Of a stretch of DNA of 64,000 nt, positions 32,465-47,779 are shown piece by piece. The stretch's first letter is position 1. Every line of letters starts with the position of its first letter. The stretch lies in NCBI GenBank assembly GCA_015179045.1, contig WHUZ01000007.1:918501-982500 (forward strand). The letters are read 5' to 3'. The notes beneath the pieces were generated by a model. The model had not been told where the DNA came from. It searched no databases and saw nothing but the letters and a program-made list of their open reading frames with translations. Source of the DNA: Kalaharituber pfeilii (lineage: Eukaryota; Ascomycota; Pezizomycetes; Pezizales; Pezizaceae). Position numbers and translations under genes: made by a program.

Positions 32465-34502
32465 TCATTCAGTCCTCCGTCTCCTCATCTTCAATTTCAG
32501 CCCAATCGGAGGAAGTTCACTGTGCCATAGAAAGATTGGGTTTGGCCATTTGTCAATCTCTTTAACCTCATAATTGAGAAGAATATGTATGAGTATAAGT
32601 TTAATCTCACTGATGGCAAAAAACCTTCCAGGACTATCATTCATATGAAGGTCAGTCAGTAATCAGCTTCTCTGGCTCTTAAAGCCGCAATGCCAGAAAA
32701 CTACTTGGGTGTAACGAACCATGCATGTTTTCCATGACCGAAACTAAGATAATTGTCCCCAGTTGTCACCGCAGCAAATTTCCCTACTCCCAGTGCTGCG
32801 ATTTCCGCTATACTCTTTCCCTCGGCTCTGAGTTGCTGGTATGGTTTCGAGAACCTGAACCCTCCAAACGCAGAAGCGTCCTCCCCGGACAGCTCGTCAT
32901 CGTAATGGATGTTATATGCAGGAGCACCGACATAGTCTCCTTGCTTTAACCATAAACCATTCGAGAACGTATATCCTTCCTTTGGCATTACCTTCCGGAC
33001 GAGCGAAAGCAAACCAACAAGAGGATTCCACCGAATGGTCTCTCTCAAGTAACTATCCATGCCCACCAACTTATTCAATTTCTGCTTTGTCCACACTCCA
33101 GGGGCCTCCTCACTATCACGGTCAACAGCCAGCACTTCCTCACGGAGAAGATCCCAACAGCGGTGACCACTTGAGTCAGTTGAGCCACATGTGGCCATAT
33201 TCAAGAGGAAGCTTGATAGTGTCAATGATGTGGTATGAATCGCTGCAAAATTGAGGATTAGGTAGCGGACAGTGATTTCCTTATCATGGTGGCCCACTTC
33301 AAGGGCTCGCTGAATAATAAATTGGAGCACATCCTCCTTAGGTAGGTATCAAATAAATGCATTGTCAGTTGCTGCGAGCATCAGCTGTTGCAAATTTGAC
33401 AAGATAAGATTCTTACAGGTTCATCTATTTGATCTTCTTCCTTTGCCATTACGTTATGTTCCCTGATAGCTACCCTCTTCGCAATGAGCGGAGCCAATTT
33501 CTTTTGGGCAAATTTTACGCGACGTTGGTTTCTATAAGCTATGATAGGGCCAAAAAGCCTTGATGTACAATATTAATGTCAGCAAGCATTTCCTTCCCCG
33601 TGACAACTTCCCCTTAATCCATACAGACATCTCGAAGATACATACCATCGAAGGCTTTTAGGAACAAGCTGTATTCCCCATCCGCAGAAAACGATGGACA
33701 CTGAGTAATCGACGGCATTTTCAAGGAAGGCCTTATCTCGACCTTATTTGATATTATGTCAGTCCGCCTGAAGGCTGTCTCCAAGTCACCAGAAGTGAAA
33801 GCCCCACATACATATCTCCAATCCCGAAAATGCCCTATTGCTGACCCTTGCGACAATGTTCCTGGTGTCGTCAAGAACATCAACATCAACCCACCCTCCA
33901 GCATCACCTTTTTCATCAGCAATGAAATCCGCCTTCTTTGCCCTCTCGCCCCATGAGACATCCCATTCCTCTGTGAATGCTGCCACGATCTCATCCTGCA
34001 AAACACCCAAAATCTTTCCTATCGTGGCTGTTAATTTCTGCCTAACTATTACTACATGATATAGATTTAGGGATAATCCAGAATCTCCAAAGGAATACAA
34101 TCCCCCAGATGCATCCTCAAAAGCTTCATTCTGGGAAAGGACATGCTCCGGGGCCGACTTCACTTCTCCGACGAGGGACGGTGGAATGACACAGATGTAA
34201 TCGAAAAAGAAGTACGGAGCGAGGAAGGCTGTTGGGTTCTTCTGTTTGTGGTATTGATGGTATCCCGTGTTTACCATCTCCTTCAATCGCCAGAGAGATG
34301 CTGGAATTGCGCGTATGCGGCCAAGAGGTCCCGGTGGAACTCCAACTACTGGCAATTTTGAGGGATTGGAATCTCGTTTGAGGTAGGCAATCAGGTATGA
34401 AACGATCCATAGGCTAATAGCAATTCCAGCTAGCTGTAGTGGGGTAAACCCAACTAACACGGAGAGGACAGCCATGTTGTTGCGGTTTGTGAGTTTGGTC
34501 AC
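32465..34502 (-). CDS. cytochrome P450 monooxygenase (microsomal, fungal)
   Basis: Membrane-anchored haem-thiolate monooxygenase; substrate unknown, often secondary metabolism in this group. Six exons: 33812-34502, 33646-33742, 33417-33558, 32720-33336 and 32465-32633 plus the closing codons within the last; these five blocks (1716 nt) join in phase to 571 aa, so the working model is five exons with introns of 69, 87, 80 and 86 nt. A second Met at 34475 (562 aa) is closer to the N-terminal membrane helix (LQLAGIAISLWIVSYLIAYL) and may be the true start. Motifs: FLENAVDYSVSIVF, I-helix FAAIHTTSLTLSSF (A-A-x-x-T type), ExxR in YLRETIRWNP, FGGFRFSKPY, and haem loop FGHGKHA/CPGRFFA completed across the last intron, giving the Cys ligand. 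The haem signature resembles CYP68/CYP503-type fungal P450s. The segment NMATCGSTDSSGHRCWDLLR after the I-helix is a little longer than usual. Confidence 0.92.
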
Positions 34503-35252
34503 CGTTAAAGTTCAGGATGGGTTTTGGGCTGAACTTATAGGCCTGCGGCTCCGCACCAAACGTGCATCGTTCCCAGAAGGATAAATCATGAATTAGTTAG
34601 CATCGCCTCCTACAGGAAACCTATCACAGGGCCAGATACATGCACTTACGAGTACAACGCAAATGCGAGCTGGCCTCATATGCACGCACATGCTATATAC
34701 ATAACCCACTCGGGGGCAGGCATGTTAGATCCTGTATCAGCAGTTCAGCCTCTGGCCCACAAGCGTTCTGCAACTGGAATAAGGGGAGAATCCTGGTCCT
34801 GTTTTGCGAAGCTGTGTGATTGCTATCTTCATTGCTGCTTTGGGACAGGGCTACTGTAGGGCGAGGCACAGCTAGGAAGATCGGGCGCCCGTGGAGCGTC
34901 AGTGCAACGTCAATAGTGAAGCTCTGCGATTGGCCCAGCAGACCTTAGGTACACCGCCTAGTTTGCTAACCCGAGTTTGGTGTGTGTTGTGTTGTCCCGT
35001 GTTCCGTCTACAAGCTGGGAGCCAAGATTCGTCTGACTGTTGCGTGGTCATGGTAGTGGATAAAAACCCTATCATAAGTGGAAAAACGGTTAACTGCTTT
35101 TGCCCCAGAAGGCCCGGCGTTAGCCTGTTCTCGCTAGCGTCATCCCGTTTACTACCCCCGTTCTTCAATCGCATTGCTGCACCATAGTCGTGCCAGTTGG
35201 GAGCGTGATAAGCCAACATATTCAGCTAAGCACGGCAGGTTGAAATAAGATA
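34503..35252. other. P450 upstream region and intergenic
   Basis: Presumed promoter of the P450 next to 34502. No regulatory motif is claimed. Short frames at 34890-35220 carry no domain. Confidence 0.4.
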
Positions 35253-35254
35253 TC

Positions 35255-35664
35255 AGAGACCTTCCGCAACGCCGTCTAGACGGCCGAAAACGCCACTTGA
35301 CCAGGGTGCGGTCTAGACGGCCCAAAAGACCTTCCGCAAAATTTTAAACTGACGCTAAGAAATTGGCTCGGCAGGGCGGTTTGTGATGCCTCCAGCAATC
35401 TCTCATTTGTCAAAGCTTCTTGTGTATTTCTTGAAGAACTCATGGTATCACGGTAAAGTAGAGACTTTCAGCTATCAATAGATATCTTCAACAATAAAAT
35501 CCGAGTGTTCGTTGAGATGCTATAGTGGTTCAAAGTTCTAGACGTAAAAACGGGGGGTTCCCGTCTACTCTAGACGGACAGCGCCGTCTAGACGTCGCGC
35601 ACCGCCACGCTTGGCATTGCTGCAGGGGTCCCGCGCCGTCTAGACGGCGTTGCGGAAGGTCTCT
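35255..35664. mobile_element. 410-bp MITE with XbaI-palindrome-rich ends
   Basis: Terminal inverted repeats of about 29 bp: AGAGACCTTCCGCAACGCCG then TCTAGACGG, reversed at the right end. The palindrome CCGTCTAGACGG or close variants occur at several further sites inside (near 35311, 35567, 35583), possibly extra transposase sites. Flanks TATC and AATC give no clear duplication. No coding capacity. Confidence 0.8.
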
Positions 35665-37382
35665 AATCAGAGGGGAAAGCACGGAACGTTTAAATGCCGT
35701 GCTAGTTCCGGGAAGTAACAAAGTCCACAAGAAACACCCCTCAAGATCTCAGGATCTTAATGTGAAACAGTTGATTTTCGTAGGCCAAGGCCGCTCGCGG
35801 ACAAATTATCGTTCGAACAACTAATCCTACTGCTTGGAATTCAGCCTGTTGTTGTTTAGCTAACGACTGCAGTTCTCCAGTAAATCGATTGCAGCGATCC
35901 CTGGTCGTTCGGAAGCTATGGCTACCATATGGCTTGTAGGATCTAGGAAGGTGGTGGCCCTTCGAATTTGATTTAATTTCTCCGAACGACATATGTAGTA
36001 CATGCCTGTTACACACGCTCCTTCACTTCGGAAATACTACTTGGTTTAGATACTCTCACTGCAGATCTAACGATTTACTGGGTTAAGAAACGTTGCATGA
36101 AGTAACAAAAAGCAGGCAAGTGGCGAAGTTGGGGGGTCAAGAAGGAAAATGAACGATGTTGTGTCAGTTGCCCAACTACTACTGTTGTGGCCTAAGGCTT
36201 GCGTTAGTCCACGTAATGAGTTAGAGCATGCTCAGTCGCAATTCGCCGCTTATACCTCCGAGTTCGAACATAATGTACTCGAGGGTCCTGGAGGCCTGGG
36301 AGAAAGGGCAGCAAGTTGACATGGCAAGGCCATGAGTATACCCAGTATTATTGGAATGAGAACAAAAGTATTCTTTATGTTGAGGTTCTTGATTTTTTCA
36401 GAATGAAGAAGCATGAGATAAAGTTCTCAGACATGTATAATGCGGTAGCTCGATATGCTTCCTGTCTGCCGCTAGATAGTGCTCATATATACCTATAACT
36501 GCTTGAAGTACTCGGCACTTTGTATGAAACACATTCCGCGGAATTCCTGATCACAGCTGCACTAAGATTAGCTACGTATCAAGTATCGTTAGCACATGTC
36601 TTGAGAGTCATGACCTAAGAGTCTGAGGAGATATCGTAAGAACAATCCTTACCAAGACAGCGCATGTCTCGCTAGCCCATCATTTTTATTATCCCTTGGG
36701 TGGTCGAGACATGCATGAATTCTGTGCCGGAAACTAACTGTTTTTATCCCTGTCCATGCCGATCAGACCTATCAGATTGCAACCTCAGAGCTCACGCAGT
36801 CTATGATTTAGCATCTACGGAAATAGTACGTTGTGGGAATTCACTGCATTATTGTTATGAATTGTATTAACTATATGAGTTCTAATTGTGAGCCTAATAG
36901 AAATAACCAAAGTGGCAATTATTCTATTATGTACAGAGTGATATATTATGTGTGATACTAATATAGTGAGTTTGAGCAATTGAAGCAGAAGGTGAAGGAC
37001 AGGAAAGATAATAGACTCCTAGAAATCTGCAAACAAGACACCCTGTGCCAAGTTTCTGTATATAGTAACGACTGGCAACAGCTGCTGAGCTGTTGTAGAG
37101 GTATTGGTATGTAAGATGAGGTTAGAGGTCAGCAAGTCTAGTTTGAGACTGGGACAAAGGTATGTACCTCAGTTATTCCATACCTAATGTTTTTTGAAAC
37201 TGCATTCAAGTTTTGACCTCTCCATGGAGATTGTCTATCATATCTACTGAATTCTCTATGGCAGATGGATTACAAACGTTGCATTTTGATATCGCACAGG
37301 CCGTCTCTTGGCGTCTCTTGGCGCACCGCCACCCGGCACCCACCCAAGAGATAAATATGCCAAAGTTTCTGACCCACTAGCG
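35665..37382. other. intergenic, no gene seen
   Basis: AT-rich. A tandem GTCTCTTGGC GTCTCTTGGC occurs at about 37302-37321. No recognisable gene. Confidence 0.4.
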
Positions 37383-38413
37383 CGATGTGCACCACGTCCC
37401 GACACACGTTTTACACCAAAACTGACCCCCGCGCGACAACATATATCTCAACCACCAGAATAGAATTTTGTATGCAACTTGTAGACTGGTTGAATTAAGG
37501 ACTATTTTTCATATTCCACACCTTAGCTTCTTCAGATATGTTGCTTTGAAGGGATTTATCATTCATGAAATTCACCACCATAAATTGGCATAGGCTTGGC
37601 ATATATTTTTCATTCCACTAGTATTGACTTCAACTTTATCACACCTGAATTAAATTTGATAAAAATAGTTGGACACTTGAATATCAATATTGTATCTTAT
37701 TTAAAGATGTGAGAAGCACATAAAGAAGATTTCCAAACAAGTGGTAGAGTTATTCACAAAATTCATATTCTTATAGAAATTGTATGCAAGAATTGGGTAG
37801 GAAAACTACTGGAGATGGCATTTTGATGTATGACCTAGGCATTAAACAATATTAAGCCAAATGAAGCACTAATTTTCAAGAAGCCTATTGAGGAGACTCT
37901 CTAGCCACAATTCTATGGCCATTCTGGTGAGCGTTGATTGTAACGGATGGTGGTAAACGCAGAGAGTTACCGTCCGCCAGGCCAAAAAGACACTTGACCA
38001 GCGATACTCGCTCGTCCTCTGCGTAGCTCATATAGCACATTTCGCAACTGCGACGCCGGCGCCCGGCTGTCGCATATCACCTACGTCGCATATGCGCATA
38101 TTGCGCGCTTCCACTGACCGCCCGCCCTACGGTTGCGGTGAATCCGTAACATTGATGGGACGTAGTACATCCTACCCCTCCAGTGCACTTTGTATGGGAA
38201 TTCCATATAAATGCATGCCAAGACATCAATGAAAACTCATGGTGTCATTAATCAACTACAATGTCTTTTCAGTGCAAATAGAAGCAAGTAATAACCCTTT
38301 ATATTTTCCCAGAAAAGGGCATACAAAACTCTGTTCTGGTGGTTGAGATGTATGTTGTCGCGCACAGTCAGTTTTGGTGTAAAACGTGCGTTGGGACGTG
38401 GTGCACGTCGGTG
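37383..38413. mobile_element. long-inverted-repeat element, relative of the 29.6-kb element
   Basis: The left arm (GTGCACCACGTCCCGACACA CGTTTTACACC... from about 37386) reappears reversed at about 38313-38413 (GTAAAACGTGCGTTGGGACG TGGTGCAC). Order of motifs in the arm (CACCAC-cccgacaca, ACACCAAAACTG, TATCTCAACCACCAGAAT, TTGTATGCAACTTGTAG) parallels the arm of the 29.6-kb element, so the two are divergent members of one family. A solo LTR is nested inside. No coding capacity. Confidence 0.75.
37939..38151. mobile_element. solo LTR of an LTR retrotransposon
   Basis: A 213-bp GC-richer block that starts TGTAACGGATGG and ends GAATCCGTAACA, i.e. 5'-TG...CA-3' with short inverted ends. It is flanked by a perfect 5-bp duplication TTGAT (37934-37938 and 38152-38156), the usual size for Gypsy/Copia integrases. 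No internal retroelement sequence, hence a solo LTR left by recombination. Orientation not assigned. Confidence 0.78.
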
Positions 38414-38607
38414 AAAGACAGTAATTAGCCCCTCCTAACAAAGCTACCACCATCAACACAATAACAGAAATAGGTACCACGGGAGCTAATGTACGTCTTC
38501 GCATAGTTACACAACGTGATCTGTTTGTACGAGTACAGACTGTAGGTGAAAGTGTGGGTTCCAATTTGACGGGTTGCACTACGCCTCGTGGGGTTCCGAT
38601 TTGACGG

Positions 38608-39351
38608 TAGTCTGGTTGCACTACAGTCCGACCTTGCAATAATGAACCCCACTATAGTGACAACCTTGCTATTATGAATACACCGTGCTCTTGGATTTTC
38701 CATTCCCATGCAATTTGACCTTGCTATAATGAAATCGCACCAAACAGTGTAATGAAAAAAATACTCCCGGAAGTTATTTTTATCTACATACAAATTGTTC
38801 TTGCTATAATGAAAAGTAGCTGATGATATCCATTGAAACCCCCCTACCACTGTCTTGCCGACTGCGCACCAGTAATTCTCGAGCAGCCCAGCAAACAGCA
38901 ACTATGTCACTAAGTGCTAGAGTTGGTTTAAACCAAGTTGTGAGTGTCTGTTCCTTCCGGGTATGTTGTTGGTATGAATGCTCACCGTTTGCTAGTAGAC
39001 ATCTTCACTGTTGGCATCCTATGAATCTCAATCGACTCCTAATTTACTTCCAATTTATATTCTTCTCCCACTACCACTGCTCCTTACATTTCTATTTCCA
39101 TTCCTATTCATCACTACCACCACTGTTCCATTCAAATTGCTATCTTCATGTAGCTATTTCCATTACTAGTAAGTTAATACAGGTTAATTAGTATTGAAGA
39201 CTCCGAACTCAGCTGCCAAGACTATATGACTAATTTGCCACAGTTTTCTATACTGAAAACCTTGCTATAGTGAAGACAAAGGGCCAAATTTTGCATATTC
39301 ATTATAGCAAGGTCGGACTGTACCTCAACAAGTCGCAGTGTAACCAGACTA
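38608..39351. mobile_element. 45-bp TIR element with 9-bp duplication, split by MITE P1
   Basis: Outer ends TAGTCTGGTTGCACT and AGTGTAACCAGACTA are inverted repeats. The flanks carry a perfect 9-bp duplication ATTTGACGG at 38599-38607 and 39352-39360. Removing the nested P1 copy and its TA leaves an element of only about 45 bp. A 9-bp duplication suggests Mutator-like (MULE) mobilisation (inference). Confidence 0.7.
38624..39320 (-). mobile_element. MITE family P, copy 1
   Basis: 697 bp flanked by TA (38622-38623, 39321-39322). Inverted ends CAGTCCGACCTTGCWATAAT. Inside, the motif CTTGCTATAATGAA or variants recurs about six times near the ends, with the same spacing in all copies. Orientation is opposite to copies 2 and 3. 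The small frame 38823-39191 lies inside and has no recognisable domain. Confidence 0.9.
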
Positions 39352-39608
39352 ATTTGACGGTTAGGCAGTAATTACCTAATGGTAGCTTAGCGCAGAGCAT
39401 TGGTGTTTTTCCAATAGCCTGAGGACCATTCGGAAATGCAACTCTGCCAGACCCATAAGGCGAGAATCAACTACTGCCAACTTTATTTCAGTATTGCAGT
39501 GCTTTTATTGTTGCAATACCATAGACTTGAGAAGTGGTGATACTTGTAGATGCTGCTGTATTTGAGGTCCCTGTTTGTAGTACTGTTATCATACTAATGC
39601 TTAACCAA

Positions 39609-39700
39609 CAGTAGATCCCGTCAAAAGTCTTGGGGATTAAGCTTGCATGATACGCTTACCCCAATATTGCCTAAACCCCAAGACTTTTGACGGGTCGCTG
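39609..39700. mobile_element. micro-MITE, about 92 bp
   Basis: An almost complete hairpin: CCCGTCAAAAGTCTTGGGG at about 39617-39635 and the reversed copy CCCCAAGACTTTTGACGGG at about 39675-39693, with outer CAG/CTG and nearby TA. A 35-40 nt loop; no coding. Confidence 0.7.
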
Positions 39701-39885
39701 TAGTCAACCTACCAATGTCTCATTGACGTACATAGCAAAGTATAAGTTCAAAGCTTAACTCAAATTGCTGACAAAACACTTAATAAACAATCCATTTAGG
39801 TGACTGTACTTACAACTGTGCGATACTTCAACTTTTCCTGACACTCAATGTACGCTCTACATCCAAGTAGAGTACTTAGTGAATA

Positions 39886-39964
39886 CTCGCTCGCTCACAA
39901 AGTATTGGAACAGCTAACTAGGGCATAATTAATCAGCCGTCCCAATACTTTCTGAACGAGCGAG
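39886..39964. mobile_element. 79-bp micro-MITE, same ends as the 27.2-kb MITE
   Basis: Ends CTCGCTCGCTCACAAAGTAT and (reversed) CTCGCTCGTTCAGAAAGTAT, flanked by TA at 39884-39885 and 39965-39966. The 28-bp inverted repeats make up most of the element. Terminal motif shared with 27199-27576. Confidence 0.8.
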
Positions 39965-39966
39965 TA

Positions 39967-40990
39967 ATTTGGCATGAGACTACGAGTACTTCAGCCTCAT
40001 CGAAATAAACCTAAAAGTTGGATTAGTTGTTCAACTATTAACTAAGCAATGCAGCTAGTGAACGGGTCGCTTGAGGGTTAATCTTCATGTGCATGCATGC
40101 AGCAAACGCGGAATCGGACTAGTCTCGTGACCAGAATCGGACCCCATCCCGTTCCACCCTCTTTTCGTCCACTGTACAGGTAATGCCCGAGCTGTACCTT
40201 TGGTCGCTAGATAAGCAACGCCAGAACAGCTGCAATGCTTTCCTGGTAGTTCTACTTCGATTCCTTCTTCGATTGCAGTGTGTATATTCGACTTTATATC
40301 CCAATTTCTGATACATGGCGTGCGGAAGAAGTTGCCCGCTGATCGGGACTGGCCCAAATAAGCGATTGATTACGATTTCTCGTCATACAATGGGCTGTTT
40401 ATGGACATTTCTGATTATATAGGCCAGAGACATCTCTAGTACCTCATATGGGCACAGTTTTGACTTGCATACGAGGTGTATATATACATAATTGACACAC
40501 ACAGACCTTCTTTCCATAGCAATTACCCACTACCAATAATCGAGACTCTCCTCCCCGCAGCTGCATAGACTATTTAGAGATTCGCAATAGGTGAGATGGT
40601 ACAGACAGAAGAATTCACAATATACTGAAGTATGCAAACATGCACTTGCAGAATAGTTGGAGAGAACGTGCTATAGCATTAAGCATAACTGGTGCCTGAT
40701 GACCAGGTTATAAAGGTCTGCTGCTCATATGATTACTGATATTTGGGGCAATGAGCGTCGCGCGCACTTTGGCCCAAGAGGCTATCACGTCGTCAAGTTG
40801 TCATCATCATCAATGTCGCAAAGCCTAACTGTCATTATCAACATATGTAACTGCTAGATGAGAAATGATACATGTATGGATGAACTAAGACGTTAAAAGA
40901 AGTCGGGATAGTACATGGTGACCATGTTTACATGCATTTAAATATATCGTGTACAAGGTTGTAGGTACGTTATGTGATGTTTTCATTCAT
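39967..40990. other. intergenic downstream of the GMC gene
   Basis: No gene recognised. The GMC stop lies at the right edge. Confidence 0.45.
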
Positions 40991-43878
<2,888 letters not shown>

Positions 43879-46053
43879 GATTGTGGTGAGATGAATTCGA
43901 AATTCGAGGACAGGAACTCAAACTTTCGATGCAGCAGCGCAGTATCGAACGCAGCAATGTAGCGAACGGGCTCGTTGGTAGACAGGTCCTTCAAGTTGCT
44001 TCGGATGCTCAATGACGAAGCTCCAATTCATTGACGGTGCAGTATTCCAGTCTTTATATGTTTTTTTGCCAGTTGCCCGTTGGAGCACATCTTATATATA
44101 CCAAAAGTATGTATACTTAGCACGTGAAAAGAGCCTCCTGCATATTTATCGAGTGCAACACACCGCCCTCGCGAGTAGTATCGCGGCGCTTGCATATCAT
44201 CTTACCATAGATCCACCCTCGCAGGCCCCGAATTCATCTGCCGTCCTCTTCTGAGCTGCCCCCAACAGTAGATCACAGAGTATAGAAAACGCAACAGACC
44301 CCACTCTACCTAGCCCCATCGATGCAAGGCTCAAGGTATCACCGACATATCGGCACTGACAGTCCATCTCATTCAGGCTATAGGATGTGGGCTGCTCTCG
44401 ATCTCGTAAGACGTTGGTATAATACCACTTGTTAACGTTAGGGGTAATAATATTTAACTCACTTGGGATAGCTCTCTGCAATTGCACTGGCATGGGCCTG
44501 GGCGGTTAAGCGGTTTGCAGTTAAGGGCGTAAGGCAACAGCAGAAAGTTGGAGAAACAAGGGGACCCCAGAAAGGTGACTATGACCATGATTGCAGTGGT
44601 ATGCAATACGCTTCTATGGAACGCAGACTTAGAAAAGATACCCCTGTATTTCCAGACTCTTCGCTGTAAGGCCAGGGACAGGACGGCCGCAGAGCGGCAG
44701 GAGAGGACAACCAGCGAAGGTACACAGGGCAAGGGACAGTGGCCCCAAGTTCTCCGCATCCCTTATTTTGCTCTGCTGCCGAGCGTCCGTATACAAGTTA
44801 AGTATAGTGGGATGATGGAGGGTCCCGTCGCCAGACAACCAAGTCACCAGTCGCTGCCGCTGTCGTTGGCCCGCACCGTTGCTGCGCTGCCGGTTCGAGA
44901 CTGCGCTGCTGCAACTTAATTGAAGTTCCTCCCCCGCGCGAGCTGATGGCGGCGCTACAGGAACTCGACCGTCGATGTGTCTGCAACTGGGCACTCCACC
45001 CTTCCGCTATAGAATTAAAATACGGTACAGCACTCTACAGCACGGTACAGCAATATCACGCATTCGCACACAGGGCCACTTTTGTACATGAATAGCCCCA
45101 TGTTCTCGCCAGCATACTTGCACCACTCCAACGCGACTATAGCTCAATCCATGATGCTGCTTAGGATAATCAGCTGCTCAACTGGAACATGAAATATTTA
45201 GTTACAATCTATTCATACTTTCACGAACGTACCGCACGAATCCCCAACCGTAATTGCTTGATTCCATAGGGATGTATCTCTCGATAGAACCTTCTCCGAA
45301 TGCTAATGTATAAGCATACATGCCCAGTTGCCGATATATGCTGACTCAGTCTTGATTAGAGAGGACCCACAATTGTGCACATGATCAAATATGGCGTGAA
45401 CTAGCCTCGTCCCCGGCGTGAACGGGGTTCGAAGCCGAACGATTAGTCAAGTATGGACAGACCCTCAAACTCCACAATGCAACTAGGAGGCTGGGTACAA
45501 GATCTCCACAATGCCACATGTTCGGCAATTGGTACTACGCGAGTCCATGTCTATCTGACAAGATTATCATTTCTAGTTAGCATTCATCAGTATCCTGGAT
45601 TCTAGGTATGGCGCAAAATATCTAAATGCATGCTATTGTAATTAATCACAGTACTTGAAGATTGATCATGATACTAACCAGTGCAGAAGCTGATGCACAT
45701 TCAAGACAAATCTAGGTAATGTCATAGCTGGGAATGAGATGGTTTTTTACTTTTATGACTTTGGATTCTTGCTCATGTCAGCTTTCACTTCGATAACAGC
45801 AATGCACATGGTTCATACAACGTTTAGGTTGTTACGCAGAAATTATATCTGGCGGCCAGGCATCTACATGCAGAGGAAGTGCTCTAGAGTACTCTAGTCT
45901 GCAGCTGGTTCATGTATAATGCTGTAACTCTACATACAGTTACACATTGCTATATGGTGCAGTCCACGTACAAGGTACCACTTCTGGTCGAAATTATGGA
46001 CGTAAACTTGACACTACTCATCACCCAACCACATCTGATTAAAAAATAAACAA
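43879..46053. other. GMC upstream region and intergenic
   Basis: A GC-richer patch at 44500-45000 has overlapping frames on both strands with no recognisable domain; I regard them as chance. The rest is AT-rich without genes. Confidence 0.4.
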
Positions 46054-46055
46054 TA

Positions 46056-46640
46056 GTGGTTACCAGCTTTGCGTCACGTAACCGTTACGTGAGGTAACAT
46101 GACATAAGCAAAAGTTCTTATTGGATGATTTCGTGACGTGAGACAGCCGATTTTCGTTACCTGAGGTTACGTTGATCACGTAGCCAAATCGTAGCGTTAC
46201 GGTTGTAACCTCGCGTAACTTTCGGTAACGACATAGGATACGCAGCCTGTTGTTAGCTAACTACCAGGGGTATTTGACCAGTTTTTTACCTAAATCGGCA
46301 ATTTTTAGACAATGGTGCATATGCATTAGAGCTCTTACTTTCTACCACTTCATGAGCATACCCAATTTACATATGAAAGCTCTCCAGTTTCTACTGTTAT
46401 GAACCATTGAAGAGCTCATAGTCATCTGAATCTGAAACTGAATCAAGTAGCATAGATATTGCATGAGTCTCAATGGTGTTCATGACCACTTATTCCATTT
46501 TAGCCTTCTCTGAGATGCAGGGCATGGTGATGGTACGGATGTGACGATATGCAACGGTAACGTAGGTACGTAGAGGAATCAGCTACCATTCTCTGATTTG
46601 GGTTTAGTACAACGTAACGTAACGCAAAGCTGATAACCAC
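46056..46640. mobile_element. 585-bp MITE with GTTACG-rich ends
   Basis: Ends GTGGTTACCAGCTTTGCGTC and (reversed) GTGGTTATCAGCTTTGCGTT are inverted repeats, flanked by TA at 46054-46055 and 46641-46642. Many GTAACG/CGTTAC hexamers repeat in both orientations inside the first 180 bp. No coding capacity. Confidence 0.82.
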
Positions 46641-46642
46641 TA

Positions 46643-47779
46643 TGTCACCTGCTCTACTAGTACAATACTTCATTGTCCAAATTTAAAAGAATTGAAATTT
46701 TGGACTTTTTATGAAGTGCCTTGAAAAAGTAACATGCCAAGTTTGCCAAATTTGCAGAATTTGTACTAGTGTGAAAACAAAACTTACTATATACAGAAAT
46801 GATTCACCCAATTCTTATATAGCTTTTATATACACATTTAGTAAACTCTTTTGTACTATATGTACAATCATTGCTATATGCCTCCATAGTCCATAAACTT
46901 CTGTTAAAAAAACCCATTAGTAGTACTATCAGAACAGAATTAAGAGCTTCAGGAATTGTTAGTTATAAAGATTATATTCACAATGATTGCTTGCATAAGA
47001 TTCTTCACTTTCACTACACTCGAGTATACAAATGAGAAATAACTAACCCATAATAGAATAGAATATGTACATCCTCTATGCGCACCCACTTCGTTTTATC
47101 TGGTACTAGTCTATTGACTATGATATATGCATAATAAAAACGATTAATAGATGCGGAAGAAACCGAATGTAATGAAGGAAGAGTATCTCGTGCGACCGAT
47201 TTGAGCGACTGATTTGAGCAACGGATTCGAGCGACCGATGCAACAGGTATATGAGGAGCAGTATGCAGTGAAGGTTCAACTGGTATAGGGGAGCAGCAAA
47301 CACCAGCAGTGAGAGTGGTAGGGCGGTGGGGTGGGCAAGTGGAAGAAAACCAAATCGCTGGGACAGGGCAGAACAGCGCATGTATTGCTCCTAGCGTCGC
47401 AACGTGAAAAAAATAATAATACGTAAATTACGTGCGCGCCGTAGCGGCTGGGCACGAGACTACCAGACGACCAAAATCCAAGCACTTCTGTCCGGTTTAA
47501 CCTTAGCGTCCGGTTTAACAAATTTTGCAGGGGTGCTCGCCAGGGGGTATAGAACTTAGTAAGCCGATTGATATGCCCGGAGACTGGTGTAGCCTCTTCT
47601 TAATGTCTCCGATATTACAGAACTTCAAACAATGAATTCAATATATATAGAGAACACTTCAAAGATACCACTATAACACACAGAAGGTACAGAAAGCAGT
47701 CTCATGATTTTGGCCTTCATCAGGTTCAGCTAACTAGTTGTATATGTAATTGGAATTTAAAAGGCTACAGTTTTGTTGT
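46643..47779. other. intergenic; repeated GTCCGGTTTAAC motif
   Basis: No gene seen. GTCCGGTTTAAC occurs twice near 47490 and 47508 and again at about 47786, which may mark the end of a further TIR element, but I could not place the partner end. Confidence 0.35.

Noticed and set aside
44454..44994. Overlapping frames on both strands
   Set aside because: No domain, no plausible introns or start context; they overlap each other in a GC-richer patch.
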